Positions 24,804 through 35,500 of a stretch of 64,000 bases of DNA are shown here, piece by piece (the stretch's first letter is position 1; every line of letters begins with the position of its first letter). The notes under the pieces were generated by a model that was given only the letters and a program-made list of their open reading frames with translations, did not search any database and was not told the DNA's origin. Source of the DNA: Sorghum bicolor (Eukaryota; Streptophyta; Magnoliopsida; Poales; Poaceae); assembly GCF_000003195.3 (NCBI RefSeq), contig NC_012879.2, positions 23,177,367-23,241,366 of the forward strand. Direction: 5' to 3'. The translations under genes and the position numbers were made by a program.

Positions 24804-27800
24804 TGTAACATCCCCGATGTTACGGTTACTAAAATTTGGATCATGTCATCATCAGCATTGCACAACATATTTGCTAAGCACACCCTGATGCATTAACTTA
24901 AAACAAGTTTAATTTGGTTGAATGTGCTTAGGGAATTAAAGTGTGCTTACATTGTGTATGGATGCTTGTGTTGGTTGCTAAAACCCTAAGGTGAAAGATT
25001 TCCGAAAGATTAGGGGGGGGAAACCCTGATTTTTGAACCCTAGAACTGCCCCCTTTTGTGCAATTCAAAAACCAAGCAAAATTTGAGGTTGAGTTAAAAA
25101 GCAAAGTTGTAGATCTTGTCAAGATGTACAACCTTGGTGTTTTGAGTTTTTGAAGTTTCAATATAAAATTCAAAGTAATTTTGAAAATACAGATTTCCAG
25201 AAAGTGTCCCCTTTTCCAATTTGAACCTCCAATTCAAAATCTATTTGGAATTTTGAAAAGTGACCAACATGAAAGTTGTAGATCTCAAAAAGTTGAACAA
25301 CTTTCATGTTGGGAGTTTTTCAAGTTGTTTGGAAAAATCAAAAGTAATTTTGGAAATCCTGATCTGCCCCAATTCAAAAAATTTGAATTTCCCCAAATTG
25401 GATTTCGAACTTCAAACTGTTTGGTCAAATTCACCATGTTCCACTCAAAATTAGCTCTGGTCACCAAAATATGATTTGTAGCTTATAAAATTTTGCACAA
25501 CTTTCATTTTGGTGGCAATTTGGCTTGAGTTCAAGTTTTGGTCGAATTTTGCAAAGGGACAGAGAAGAGGGGATAAGGGTCAGCTACAGTGATCCGATGA
25601 GGATCACCGGCCCCCTGTCCAGCGCAGCCGCCGCGCAGGCAGCACCGCGTGCATGTGTGCAAGCACGCAGCTGCTTGCTGCTAGTGCCGCCAGGCGACGT
25701 GGACGCCCCAGGCTCGCTCCCTCCTCCCCTTTGAGCACCAGCGTGGGTGACGCCGCTCATTATCTCCGTCCAGAGCCAAAGAATCCCGACGAGCTTCTCT
25801 CCCAAAATTCACCGTACTCGGTCCCCCTCGAGCCAATTTGAGCAGTTCACTACGTTCGCCACCTCCTTGCGAACCCCGAGCACCCCCGAGCTCCCTCCCT
25901 AACCCACTCAATCGCCGGAGCTTCTCTATCTCCCCCAACTCCGACAGAAACCTCCGCCGTGGAACTCCCTCCGTGGCCGCGCTGTTCCAGTGAGTGGTAC
26001 ACCTCGCTCGCGGTCGTTTCCAGTTCCTCTTCAGCTCCTATAACTCATGCGCTCTCTCTTTTTCCCTAGACGTGAACAGGATCGCCGGAACGACCTCGCC
26101 GGAGCCGGAGCACCCGCTCGACCGCACGGCCATCGGTGCCAAGGCCTTCTACTGCTTCTTTCGCCGTGGTGATGTGAGCACCATGTTCCTTACCGTCCAT
26201 GGAAACTCTCTAGCTCGTCCGTTTGCGCTCTACCGAGCCCTAGTGGCCGGTCCGCGGTCGTTCATGGCGGTCGTCCGCCATTCGCGTGGCCAAGGTGAAA
26301 GGAAGGGAGTAGAGCACGATTGAGTGGTAGCAATAGGTTCGCGAAGGTGAGGCGAGGCTGGTGCGCGCTCGCGCAGGGGCCAAAACCCTCGCCAACGGCG
26401 GCCGGAGCCGTGGCCGAGCCGCCGTGCGCGGTGAAGGCGCAACTGACGGGTGGGGCCGCCCTGTCAGTGTCTGGATGAGAGAGGGGAAGGGGCGGGTTCA
26501 GCGCCCGTGTGGGCCAGCCTGCGGGCCGTTTAGCCGGGCCCCTTCCGGTTTCAAACTTTTGTTTTTCTTTTTCTTTTTGAATTAAAAGTGCTTTATGTTT
26601 GAATTTGTGTGAAAAATTGTGCACTGATCCAAAAATCATGAAAATTTTTGTATAGACTCCATGAAATAAGTAGAACACAGGAAAAATGTTAAGTTTTATT
26701 TTCTGGTAGTTTGCATGTGTATAAAAATTGCCTCTTTTAATTAGTAAATAAAACTTCTATGAATTTTAATAATTTATTAATATGTCCAAAAATCACCAAA
26801 ATTTGTGGGATGCCTCTGAATATTATTCTCTGGCTCCACACCAAATTTTGAGCATTTGAATAATGTTTGAATAAAATATTATTAAACCCTTAATTAGTAA
26901 TTAAATAATAATTCTAGGATAATTAGGTAATAATTAGTGAAATTCTAAAAATTAGGGTTTGAGTGATTTTGGGATTATGTGTTGACCTGAGGTCATTAAC
27001 CTTAATGACCTTTGGCATTTAATTATTGTTTGGCCTTAATGCTTAATTGCTATCATTAATATTTAATTAAGAATTAATTAAGAAGAAAGAATTAATAATT
27101 AGTTAATTTAGGATAATTATGAATTAAGAGAAACCTTAATTTACAGATGCAACCTCTTGGGTAAAGACACTAAGATACTAAACAACTTTAATTATTGTTT
27201 AGTCTCTGTTGCACCAAGAGAGCCAGTAGTACTTAACTTGGTCCTTTTTGCATATTTGTCATACGCATATCATGAGCATACATCATTTTGCGTATAGTGC
27301 ACGTGACCGAAGGAGCGACCGTTGAACCGAACCCCGAGGTCGGTGCTCCGTTCGAGGAAGTAGGATCCGAGACTTGGGAAGTCTCCGAGGGTCCCTCTCT
27401 GCCCTGCAACCAAGGCAAGCCCCGGATGCATTAACCCCTCCTTGAATGTTTTAAATCCTTTATCACTTATGAATTGAAAGTGCTGCATTAGGTAGTTGAG
27501 AATTGGGTTAACCTACTTGCTGCATTTACTACCTTGATAAATAATACTTTGATTAAGGACTAGGAACTTACAGACTTGTCTGTGAGAAGCAACTAGATAG
27601 ATTGTCCTCGAACTCCTCGACCTCTTAAGGAGAGGGATTCGTGGGTAAAACTTGAAAGTAAGGATGCACTATTAGTAAGCTTTTTAGCAAAACACTTTGG
27701 CTCCTTGCTCAGCCACCCCTTGTCTACCCTAAGCCTGCATTCCTAATTTCTCCTCTTTTTCTACCAGGTAAGTCTTGTTGAGTACTCCCGTACTCGGGGT

Positions 27801-28340
27801 TTTACAACCCCTGTTGCAGGTGAAGCTCAGGAGCCGACCTGTTTCGGACCCTGTTGTGTGTCCGTCGTCGAGGTTGACGACGAAGAAGTGTGAGCGTGAC
27901 CCATGGGCAGGGTCTGTATAAGTTTGTAATCTGTGTACTAAAGTTTAAGTTGCTCCGCTGGGCCTGGCTTGTAATAACACTCTGCTATTTGGAAGAACTC
28001 CTTTTGTAAAATAAGTTATGTAATACTTCCGCTGTTTTACTCTGAAATCTTATTTTGGGCTTATGTCGTTTGTGATACTGCAATGTGTTCGCAACGAGTG
28101 ATCCTGGTGTTAAGGTGGCCACTTGCTATCCTGTAAGGGCGAGGAGAAGACATTTTCGTTAATTGACCATTGCTGGTGGTCAAGATAGGCTTGTGTGATA
28201 CGCCCCGGATAGCGGTGGAATGAGCGTCCAGAGGTGCTCATCGGACTTCTAGAGTGGGAGGATCCCCGGCATTACCGTCATAGGTCTTTGGGACAATGAC
28301 AGGTGCCGGTGGGCCCAAACACTTAGGAGGTTGTGCCACA
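24804..28340 (+). repeat. Right (3') LTR of element G
   Basis: It starts TGTAACATCCCCGATGTTAC after the tract TTTCTTTAAGGAAGGGC, and ends GGTTGTGCCACA. Length is 3537 bp, shorter than F's LTR because of an internal deletion at 27536-27539. Open frames inside (25525-26678) are GC-rich LTR sequence. Confidence 0.85.
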
Positions 28341-28345
28341 TGCAG
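28341..28345. repeat. Right target-site duplication of element G (TGCAG)
   Basis: TGCAG follows the terminal GTGCCACA directly and matches 20440-20444. Confidence 0.75.
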
Positions 28346-28713
28346 TGTTTAGGTTTGTTTTTTTATAATTTTTAATTTTTGAAACAATTTTTTAGTGCAA
28401 AAATAATTGTAGAAAATATAGAGATTGCTTTTTAACCTCCAATATTGAGTTTTTTTTTAAATTCCCAAAATATGTTTTAAAAATTCTAGGCGCATAAATA
28501 CCAAGTGCATCCCAAAATTATGCAACAAAACAATTAAATTTATGTTCCAAAAAATTAGAAATTCACATAGTTCATTATTACTTGTTCATAACTTAATTAC
28601 ATCCTAGATTTTTTTAGAAAATATAAACTATTTGCTTTGTTTAGTATTTTTTAGAATATTGGTCTTTTCATTTAGGACCTAACACCTTTATACCCATCTA
28701 AATTCTAAAGTAA
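28346..28713. other. AT-rich intergenic stretch, nothing recognised
   Basis: No open frame or repeat end is visible before the MITE that follows. Confidence 0.4.
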
Positions 28714-28945
28714 GGTCTTGTTTAGTTCCCTAGGTGAAAAGTTTTTGCATACTATAGCATTTTTGTTTGTATTTGTTAATTATTGTCTAATCATGGACTA
28801 ACTAGGCTCAAAAGATTTATCTCGCAAATTACAAATTAGTTATTTTTTTATCTATATTTAGTACTTGATACATGTGTGCCACAAGATTTGATGGGATGAA
28901 GAATCTTGAAATTTTTTTAAATTTTAGATGTAACTAAACAAGTCC
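28714..28945. mobile_element. Tourist-like MITE with TAA target duplication
   Basis: The terminal inverted repeats are GGTCTTGTTTAGTT and AACTAAACAAGTCC, with TAA on both sides (28711-28713 and 28946-28948). The interior (TCTAATCATGGACTAACTAG) is that of a very common grass MITE family. The TAA duplication fits PIF/Harbinger-type movement. Confidence 0.75.
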
Positions 28946-29052
28946 TAAAAAAGTGTTAAAATAGTGGGAAAGAAAAAGTAAGGGAGTTGACAAATTATAA
29001 AGATTTTCAGTTCAATTGTCAAGTAGAAATAGGCTTTCTTAAGAACTAATTT

Positions 29053-29249
29053 TTTTGGATTTTGATATTTTAGTATTTTTGTTTGTATTTAATAATTATT
29101 GTGTAATTATGGACTAACTAGGTTCAAAAGTTTTATTTCGCAAATTATAGATAAATTATATAATTAATTACTTTTATCTATATTTAGTGCTATGCCACGA
29201 TGTGAGGAAGAATCTTTAAAAAAATTTTAAATTTTAGGTGAACAAGACC
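29053..29249. mobile_element. Second, 5'-degraded copy of the same MITE, next to the PPR start
   Basis: It shares the interior TATGGACTAACTAGG and the end AACAAGACC with the MITE at 28714. Its left terminal repeat is lost. It ends about 30 bases before the PPR start codon, so it probably forms much of that gene's 5' leader or core promoter. Confidence 0.65.
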
Positions 29250-29280
29250 ATAGTTTTCTTTTGTAGAGCACTTTTTTGCA

Positions 29281-31377
29281 ATGGGTGGTACTCATCGCCT
29301 ACATCGGCCAGTGAAGGAAATAGAATACAGCCAGCCCCTCACAGCCGCGCGTGCGGCCGATGCGGTACCAATGCGCGACCCCCTCGCCGCCCTCCTTCGC
29401 AGCGGCGGCCATCCTCACTCCGCCCACGGCGTGGCCATCAAGCTTGGCTGCATTGCCTCCACTTTTCTCTGCAACAATCTTCTGCATGCCTACCTCAGCC
29501 GCTCCGTCCCCGCGCATGCCCGCAGGCTGTTCGACGAAATGTCCCGCCGCAACCTCGTGTCCTGGTCCGTCGTCATCTCCGGCTCCGCCCGCCACGGCGT
29601 CCTCGCGGAGGCGTTCGCGTTGTTCTCCCACATGCTTCACGGTGCGGGGCAGGGAAGCTGGGACCGTCCGGACTCGTTCATGCTAGGGGCCTTGGTCGCC
29701 GGGTGCTCCCGCGCCAGACACGTCGACGCTGGCGTGCAGGTGCACGCTTGCGTGGCCAAGTTCGGCGTCGACGAGGATGAGAGCGTCGCGGCGGCGTTGG
29801 TGGACATGTATGCCAAGTGCGGGTGGGTGGACTCGTCATGGCGGGCCTTCACGCTCGCACCGCAGCGGAGCGTCCTGAGTTGGACGAGCATGATTGCCTG
29901 TCTGGTCAACCAAGGTTCGTCAGGTTACCATGACGCAGCAATGCTGCTGTTCAAGAAAATGCTGGCATTAAAGGTTTGGCCTACCAATGTGACGTTTTCT
30001 TGCATCCTGAAGGTGTTCAATACGCCTGATTTGCTATCCGTTGGAATGCAAATTCATGGCTGCTTGCTGAAGATAGGGACTGAGGTTGACACTGCTTTGG
30101 GGAGTGCCTTGATGACGATGTATGGCAGATGTGGTGGAGTTGATGAGATAGCTAGGTTGGCTTGTCGTATAAGGCATGATGTGTTTTCACGGACTTCCCT
30201 GCTTGGAGCTTATGCTCGTAATGGATACAATGCAGAGGCAATTGGTGTTTTCAAGGAGATGATCTTGACAAATATGGCAATTGATCAGTCAGCTATGACT
30301 TGTCTGCTGCAGGTTTGTTCATCTGTTGGACAACTGAGAATGGTTCGGGAGGTACATTGTTATGCTTTAAAAACTTTCTTCAAGTTGGATACTTTACTAC
30401 TGAATGCTATCATCACTGTTTATGGCAGATGTGGTGATACCACTAGTGCTGAAACTGTATTTAACCTAATGGAGGAACAGGACATCATATCATGGACGGC
30501 ATTGTTAACTTGCTACGCTCAGAATGGTCTTGATGAAGAGGTACTCTTGTTCTTTAGGGAAATGCTCCGGAGAGGGTTGGGGTCTCCAGTATTTTGCATG
30601 ACTAGTGTACTACGAGCCTGTTCTAGAACCTCAAATCTAGCTATTGGATTGCAAATCCATTCGAGGACTGTGAAGCTAGGTATTGATGATGATAATTCTG
30701 TAGAGAATGCACTCGTAACCTTGTATGCTAATTGTGGAAGTGTCCAGGTTGCCTTGAAGATATTTAACTCAATGAGTAATAGAGACATTGTCACTTGGAA
30801 TGCATTACTCACAAGTTTTTCACAGCATGGCAATGAGGTGGCAGCCATTCAGCTTTTTGATCTGATGCAAGAAGAAGAGGTCTGTCCAGATGATTACACT
30901 TTTGTTGGCCTGCTATCATCTTGCAGCCGAATGGGCCTTGTAAAAGAGGGCTGTGAGTACTTCAATGAAATGAAGGCAAAATACAACTTGGAGCCCAAGA
31001 TGGTTCATTATACCTGCATGGTTGATCTATTTGCCCGTGCTGGAAGATTTTGTGATGCAATGGACTTCATTGATGCAATGCCTTATGAACCAGACCAAAT
31101 ATTGTGGGAAGCTTTGCTAGCTTCTTGTAAGATTCACGGAAATTTGGGGTTAGGAAGAATAGCAGCTAAGAAAATTCTGGAAATTACACCACATGATTAT
31201 TCAGCATACATTACATTATCAAGCATTCATGCTTCAGTTGACATGTGGGATGAGAAATGCTGGAATCGCACTGTATTCGATACCCAGCAAGCAAGAAAGG
31301 ATACTGGAAGGAGTTGGATTGATGCACAAGAATTATCAGAGAATATATTGGATACATTACAAATTGGAGTGATGTAA
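29281..31377 (+). CDS. PLS-class pentatricopeptide-repeat protein, E subgroup
   Basis: An uninterrupted 698-residue frame with no intron. PPR proteins of this class bind single-stranded RNA in mitochondria or plastids, mostly for C-to-U editing. Tandem PPR motifs fill about residues 45-600, for example FLCNNLLHAYLSRSVPAHAR, RNLVSWSVVISGSARHG, DIISWTALLTCYAQNGLDEE and DIVTWNALLTSFSQHGNE, with the conserved W and the Y-AKCG-type repeats (MYAKCGWVDSS). The C-terminus (about 600-690: WEALLASCKIHGNLGLGRIA, then SWIDAQ) is an E-type domain; no DYW deaminase domain follows, so a partner would supply the deaminase. The ATG at 29281 is used; a second in-frame ATG at 29368 (MRDPLAALL) is possible and the targeting peptide is unclear. 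It converges on the PHO1 gene. The 5' flank is MITE-derived. The exact ortholog is not recognised. Confidence 0.9.
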   Translation: MGGTHRLHRPVKEIEYSQPLTAARAADAVPMRDPLAALLRSGGHPHSAHGVAIKLGCIASTFLCNNLLHAYLSRSVPAHARRLFDEMSRRNLVSWSVVISGSARHGVLAEAFALFSHMLHGAGQGSWDRPDSFMLGALVAGCSRARHVDAGVQVHACVAKFGVDEDESVAAALVDMYAKCGWVDSSWRAFTLAPQRSVLSWTSMIACLVNQGSSGYHDAAMLLFKKMLALKVWPTNVTFSCILKVFNTPDLLSVGMQIHGCLLKIGTEVDTALGSALMTMYGRCGGVDEIARLACRIRHDVFSRTSLLGAYARNGYNAEAIGVFKEMILTNMAIDQSAMTCLLQVCSSVGQLRMVREVHCYALKTFFKLDTLLLNAIITVYGRCGDTTSAETVFNLMEEQDIISWTALLTCYAQNGLDEEVLLFFREMLRRGLGSPVFCMTSVLRACSRTSNLAIGLQIHSRTVKLGIDDDNSVENALVTLYANCGSVQVALKIFNSMSNRDIVTWNALLTSFSQHGNEVAAIQLFDLMQEEEVCPDDYTFVGLLSSCSRMGLVKEGCEYFNEMKAKYNLEPKMVHYTCMVDLFARAGRFCDAMDFIDAMPYEPDQILWEALLASCKIHGNLGLGRIAAKKILEITPHDYSAYITLSSIHASVDMWDEKCWNRTVFDTQQARKDTGRSWIDAQELSENILDTLQIGVM

Positions 31378-32530
31378 TGTTAGTTGATAATGCTTCTTTT
31401 CCGAAAGACTAGGGGTCTGCTACTCTCCATGGTTTCAGTGAAGCGCAGAGCCCTGAATCATAAGAAATCGACAAGCAGAACAAAAGATATCCGTGAATGC
31501 AAGCAAACCATGGTCTCAGTGTCTTGTATCGAATAGAACTGACCTATGTCAGATCATCACGGAAGAAAATATATGATGTGGTGCAGAAGGCAGATTATTA
31601 TCCTTTCTATGGTGTGGAACACGGTTGTAAACTTTGAGTGATTATGTTTCTTTAAATTTGTGATGCTCTACGATGCTGCCAATGTTGTAAGCTGTACATA
31701 GGGCGCTGCAGCGCTGCAGTTGGAAAGTATATTGATACTTCTCTATTGTCAGCCAAACTTTACATTGATGTTGGAGATACAGAGATATCTCTTCAGTGGA
31801 TACAAACAAAATCTACACCTAGGTTTAAGTTTTTTATGTTCACCTGCTGTGGGAGGTTAGTATGAGCACAGTCCAGCTCTTTATCAGTATGTTTTACAAA
31901 TCCCAAATAAACTATAATTTTCTATGCTTTGGACCAGATATGCGTGCATACTCTGTTGCACATCAAATGACTCGGTAGAGACATGGCTTACATGAGTGAG
32001 AGCTGAAAGTGAGGTCATTGCACAATGCCAATATGACTCTTTGTCAGGATTCTGTAGATCCTTGCAATTCTTAAATTCCAAGTTGTGAAGTTCATTATTG
32101 AGATCACAAGAGTTCAGTGGCATATGCTATTCTGCTAGTGTCTATTGTACCTTCTAAGTGGCTTATAAAGAAATTTTATGCTTTGCAAAATGATCACAAA
32201 CCTTTTTAGAGGTAATTTATGCATGACAGGCACAACACAAAATTGATGAGGAGCAAAGGAACATCTGTAGAGCTGAGCTGCTGCTTTATATTGCTTGAGT
32301 TTTCTAACAATGTTGGGGAACTTATAGGAAATCTACATTCTATGTAAGTGCCTACTGCTCCCATACAACTTGTCCATACTGACAATGCGGAATGGCCTTT
32401 ATTGCTCATACAAAAAAATGAATCTTATTAATGGTAGTGTAGTGCATGCTTTCTAGCATTAGTTGGTGTTACATACGAACTGTTTGTATTTTTAACACCT
32501 ACAACCTGCTCCAGTGGTGGTCCTATTTTG
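31378..32530. other. Region between the convergent PPR and PHO1 genes
   Basis: It probably holds both 3' untranslated regions. No coding frame with a domain or repeat end is visible. Confidence 0.5.
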
Positions 32531-35500
32531 TTAGTCCTCTTCCACTTCATGAAAAGGAAGCGGAACAACCTTCACTGCTCTGAACTTCCCTGCATTGTTT
32601 AGGTGTTCATTCTCCAGCCTGACATTAAAGTTTATAGTTCTTTAGTGTGACATTCATGTTTATATCAAATCGAAAAGTTCCCATTAACAGCTTGATTTTC
32701 TAAAAGCATTTACCTGTAGAAGTTCCAGTGACCTCGTCTTATCACTTCAAGTGCTGCTAGAAAGAATAGAGTTACTCTAGAATCCAGGCTTCCAATATTA
32801 GGGTGGATGACAGTCTGAAGCCAAGCAAGCCTCAAGACAAGGTTCAGACCCTGTAAAACATGTGAGTCTCTGTAAGTGAACTATCTATTTTTGCTTTGGA
32901 AATCTTGATGCAGAGCTTAATTATTTGAAAACGCACCATGGATATGAAATAAATGTATTTTTGTTTAAGTATCAAATCATTACGAAGCCAGGTATTCTTG
33001 GAGTTGAACTGTAGAAGACCCCAGTCCTTGACAAAGTCCCAGTACAGTTGGTAGATAGTTGCAATACTTGATACAATGATAACAAGTGACAGCCACCCAG
33101 TACTATTGTTATTCTCATATGCCACCTTTGTTCCTGCAGCAAGCATGGCTGACACATACTTCCCAAGGTTGACAATGTGGTTTATATCCCCTTCATCAAA
33201 CCATCTCCGTGCGCACTGTAGGATAACAGTAAAGTACCACTAGCTTATAAATAGCCTTTAGAAGGGACAACAAAGAAGGGACACTATCATGTCGTTATGT
33301 TCAATCTTACTACCTCCAGATGGAAAAAGTTGTTTTTGAATTAAGTACAGTTTGAAACCATGACTATTGATATGTTTCTAAATTTTCATGTTTAAAACAT
33401 GAGAATCATATAAGTAGAAGATGTATCTCCAGAAGTACTGTAATAATAATATTATATATTATTCGGTTCTATTGTTACACTACAATTAAATTATTGATTT
33501 GAATATAATTTTTTGAGCATGTCAATGTCCCAAATAACATTATTCTTTTGTGGTGAGTGGTACTGACAATGTTTTCCTAAACGTTAAATGGTAATCCGTC
33601 GGTTACTTGCTGTTTAGCCCCGGCTAAACAGTCCATTGAACGGGCTAAATGGCCAATTAAACGGGCTAAACGGATGATTAAACGTAAACGGCGTACTACT
33701 GTGTAGCGTTTATACGGCGTTTAAACGGTCTAAACGGCTGTTTAGGCGAACAGTGGGTACTGATGGATTATATACCTGCATGGCTCTCCAGTAATAAGGC
33801 AGGAAGGATACTGCATAAGCGAGGTCTCTAAAGTGTTTCACTCTTGTGCAGTAGCCATAGTCTTGTGTCATGTAGCTGCCTGTTATGTAGTAACATGCCA
33901 AATACTCCAGGCTCCTTAGCACCGGAACCTGTTTGTCAGAAGTAATTACATGCTTAGTCATTTTGATACTAATACAATCATTTATGCTCGAGTATGTAGT
34001 AGCCTATCGAGTTGTAACTCAGATAAGTATTTACGGTAGGAGAACCACTTTTTATAAGTCCTCTTCTGTTTATATTAAAAATACATACTTCTGAGCATTA
34101 TGGTTTGTAGGGAATAGCTTAAGTTTGCCTAAGTGAACTTGACCAACCTTTAGTATTTAATTAAATTATTACCTGGCTGCAGAGCTGATCAGCCATGAAG
34201 AAATCAACCATGACAACCTGCATATATACAAAAAATTTACTAGCTTGTTCCCTTTTGATTTAATTGGAAGTTTAGCACACATCTTAAACAATTATGCTTA
34301 AGAAACTTGCCTTGTAAAAGGGTGTTAGAATGATGTTTCTGATAACTCTAAGGAATTGGTAACGACTTGATTGGTAGATGAAGTTGAAAGGGCAGACTAA
34401 TATCAACAAGAACACCTGAATAGAGGGAGCACCTTATAAGGTCATAAATTTTCATATGTAATTATGAACAAATTTGTTAAGTTCAATAGTGCATACCAGA
34501 AGTAAGGACCCTGGTATAGCTTGGACTGCGCTTGATGAATTTCCTTTAACAATTATTGTGAGGTGCGCAAACATTACACCAACAACAATTGTCATGGAAG
34601 TAGTGCATATCAAGAACACATCTCGGTACTTGAGCTCTTTAGTAGGCGTGAATTCAAATATGAATGTGTAGTTTATGCGTGTCTTCCTCCACATGAAAAT
34701 GTTACATCCATAGAGGAAGAGATGCAGAAAGAAGAGGCTGAACATGCTGCAGTTTGGGATCAAATATTATCAGCAATGGCATGCCTGAATTGCAGTAGTT
34801 TTTCTTTTTCAGGAACTGCACAGCGGCAACTGAATTGGCATGTTGAGTGCTCACCTAAGAACAGGATAAGATGTTGACATGTACACCTTGTTTGACTGCT
34901 GAGTGTACATTCCAGCAATGCGTGCCATGATACAGTAACCTATGAATAATGCTATGAAGCCACCAGTGAATAATCCTGAAAATTTTATAGGTTTGTTTAA
35001 AGATTGGAAAATCTATGGTGATGAAGGAATGAAAACCTTATTAAAAATTATTACCAATGAAAAACGTAGTACAATGTGATTCTTCCCTCTGATTTGGCTT
35101 CAGATACACCATTGCTTTCCGTTTGTCACCATCTGTGAAATGTCTCAAAAACAGCTCCTCAACATCATCCATGAGCCTGACTGCCTGTTAAGATGAAAAT
35201 TGCAGTCAGAAATTTGGAGCCTAGATAGAAGGAAATTATTGAAAGCATCTCAGAATTGCTTCATTGCTACAAAATACCTTGTCAGAGCTATTGTAGTAGG
35301 AGCTCTCCACTACTTTGAGGTAAATTTGCTGCACTTCCTTTGCTGTAACCTGAAACATGAAAATATAGCTGCTATCATCAGAATTGCTTATATGAGATAA
35401 ATTTCAGGATATTGCACCATCAAAAGAGAGCAAGAGATATGAGCAGAAACCTTGTCAAATTTCTTCAGGATCTTCACAAAGGCCATCATATTCAAGCTCC

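Larger units (their letters stand above)
20445..28340 (+). mobile_element. Element G: Tekay-like retrotransposon with LTR arms in inverted orientation
   Basis: The right side is normal: integrase, chromodomain, purine-rich tract, then LTR from 24804 to 28340. The left side is the 3' part of the same LTR family on the opposite strand, so both outer ends are LTR 3' ends (left TGTGGCAGAACCTCCTAAG, right reading the same inward with one difference). The whole is flanked by TGCAG on both sides. Most of the internal region (gag, protease, RT, RNase H) is missing. The arms (20445-23143 and 26334-28340) look about 95% identical by eye. An aberrant reverse-transcription product that integrated as a unit would explain the flanks; a later rearrangement or an insertion of two elements with matching flanks by chance are the alternatives. 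Confidence 0.72.

Noticed and set aside
26361..26678. Arginine/glycine-rich and FYLFHGVY-type frames in both arms of element G
   Set aside because: The same sequence occurs on opposite strands in the two arms and is LTR, not a gene.
33580..33760. CRISPR-like array
   Set aside because: The repeats are short, irregular and in both orientations within a plant intron.
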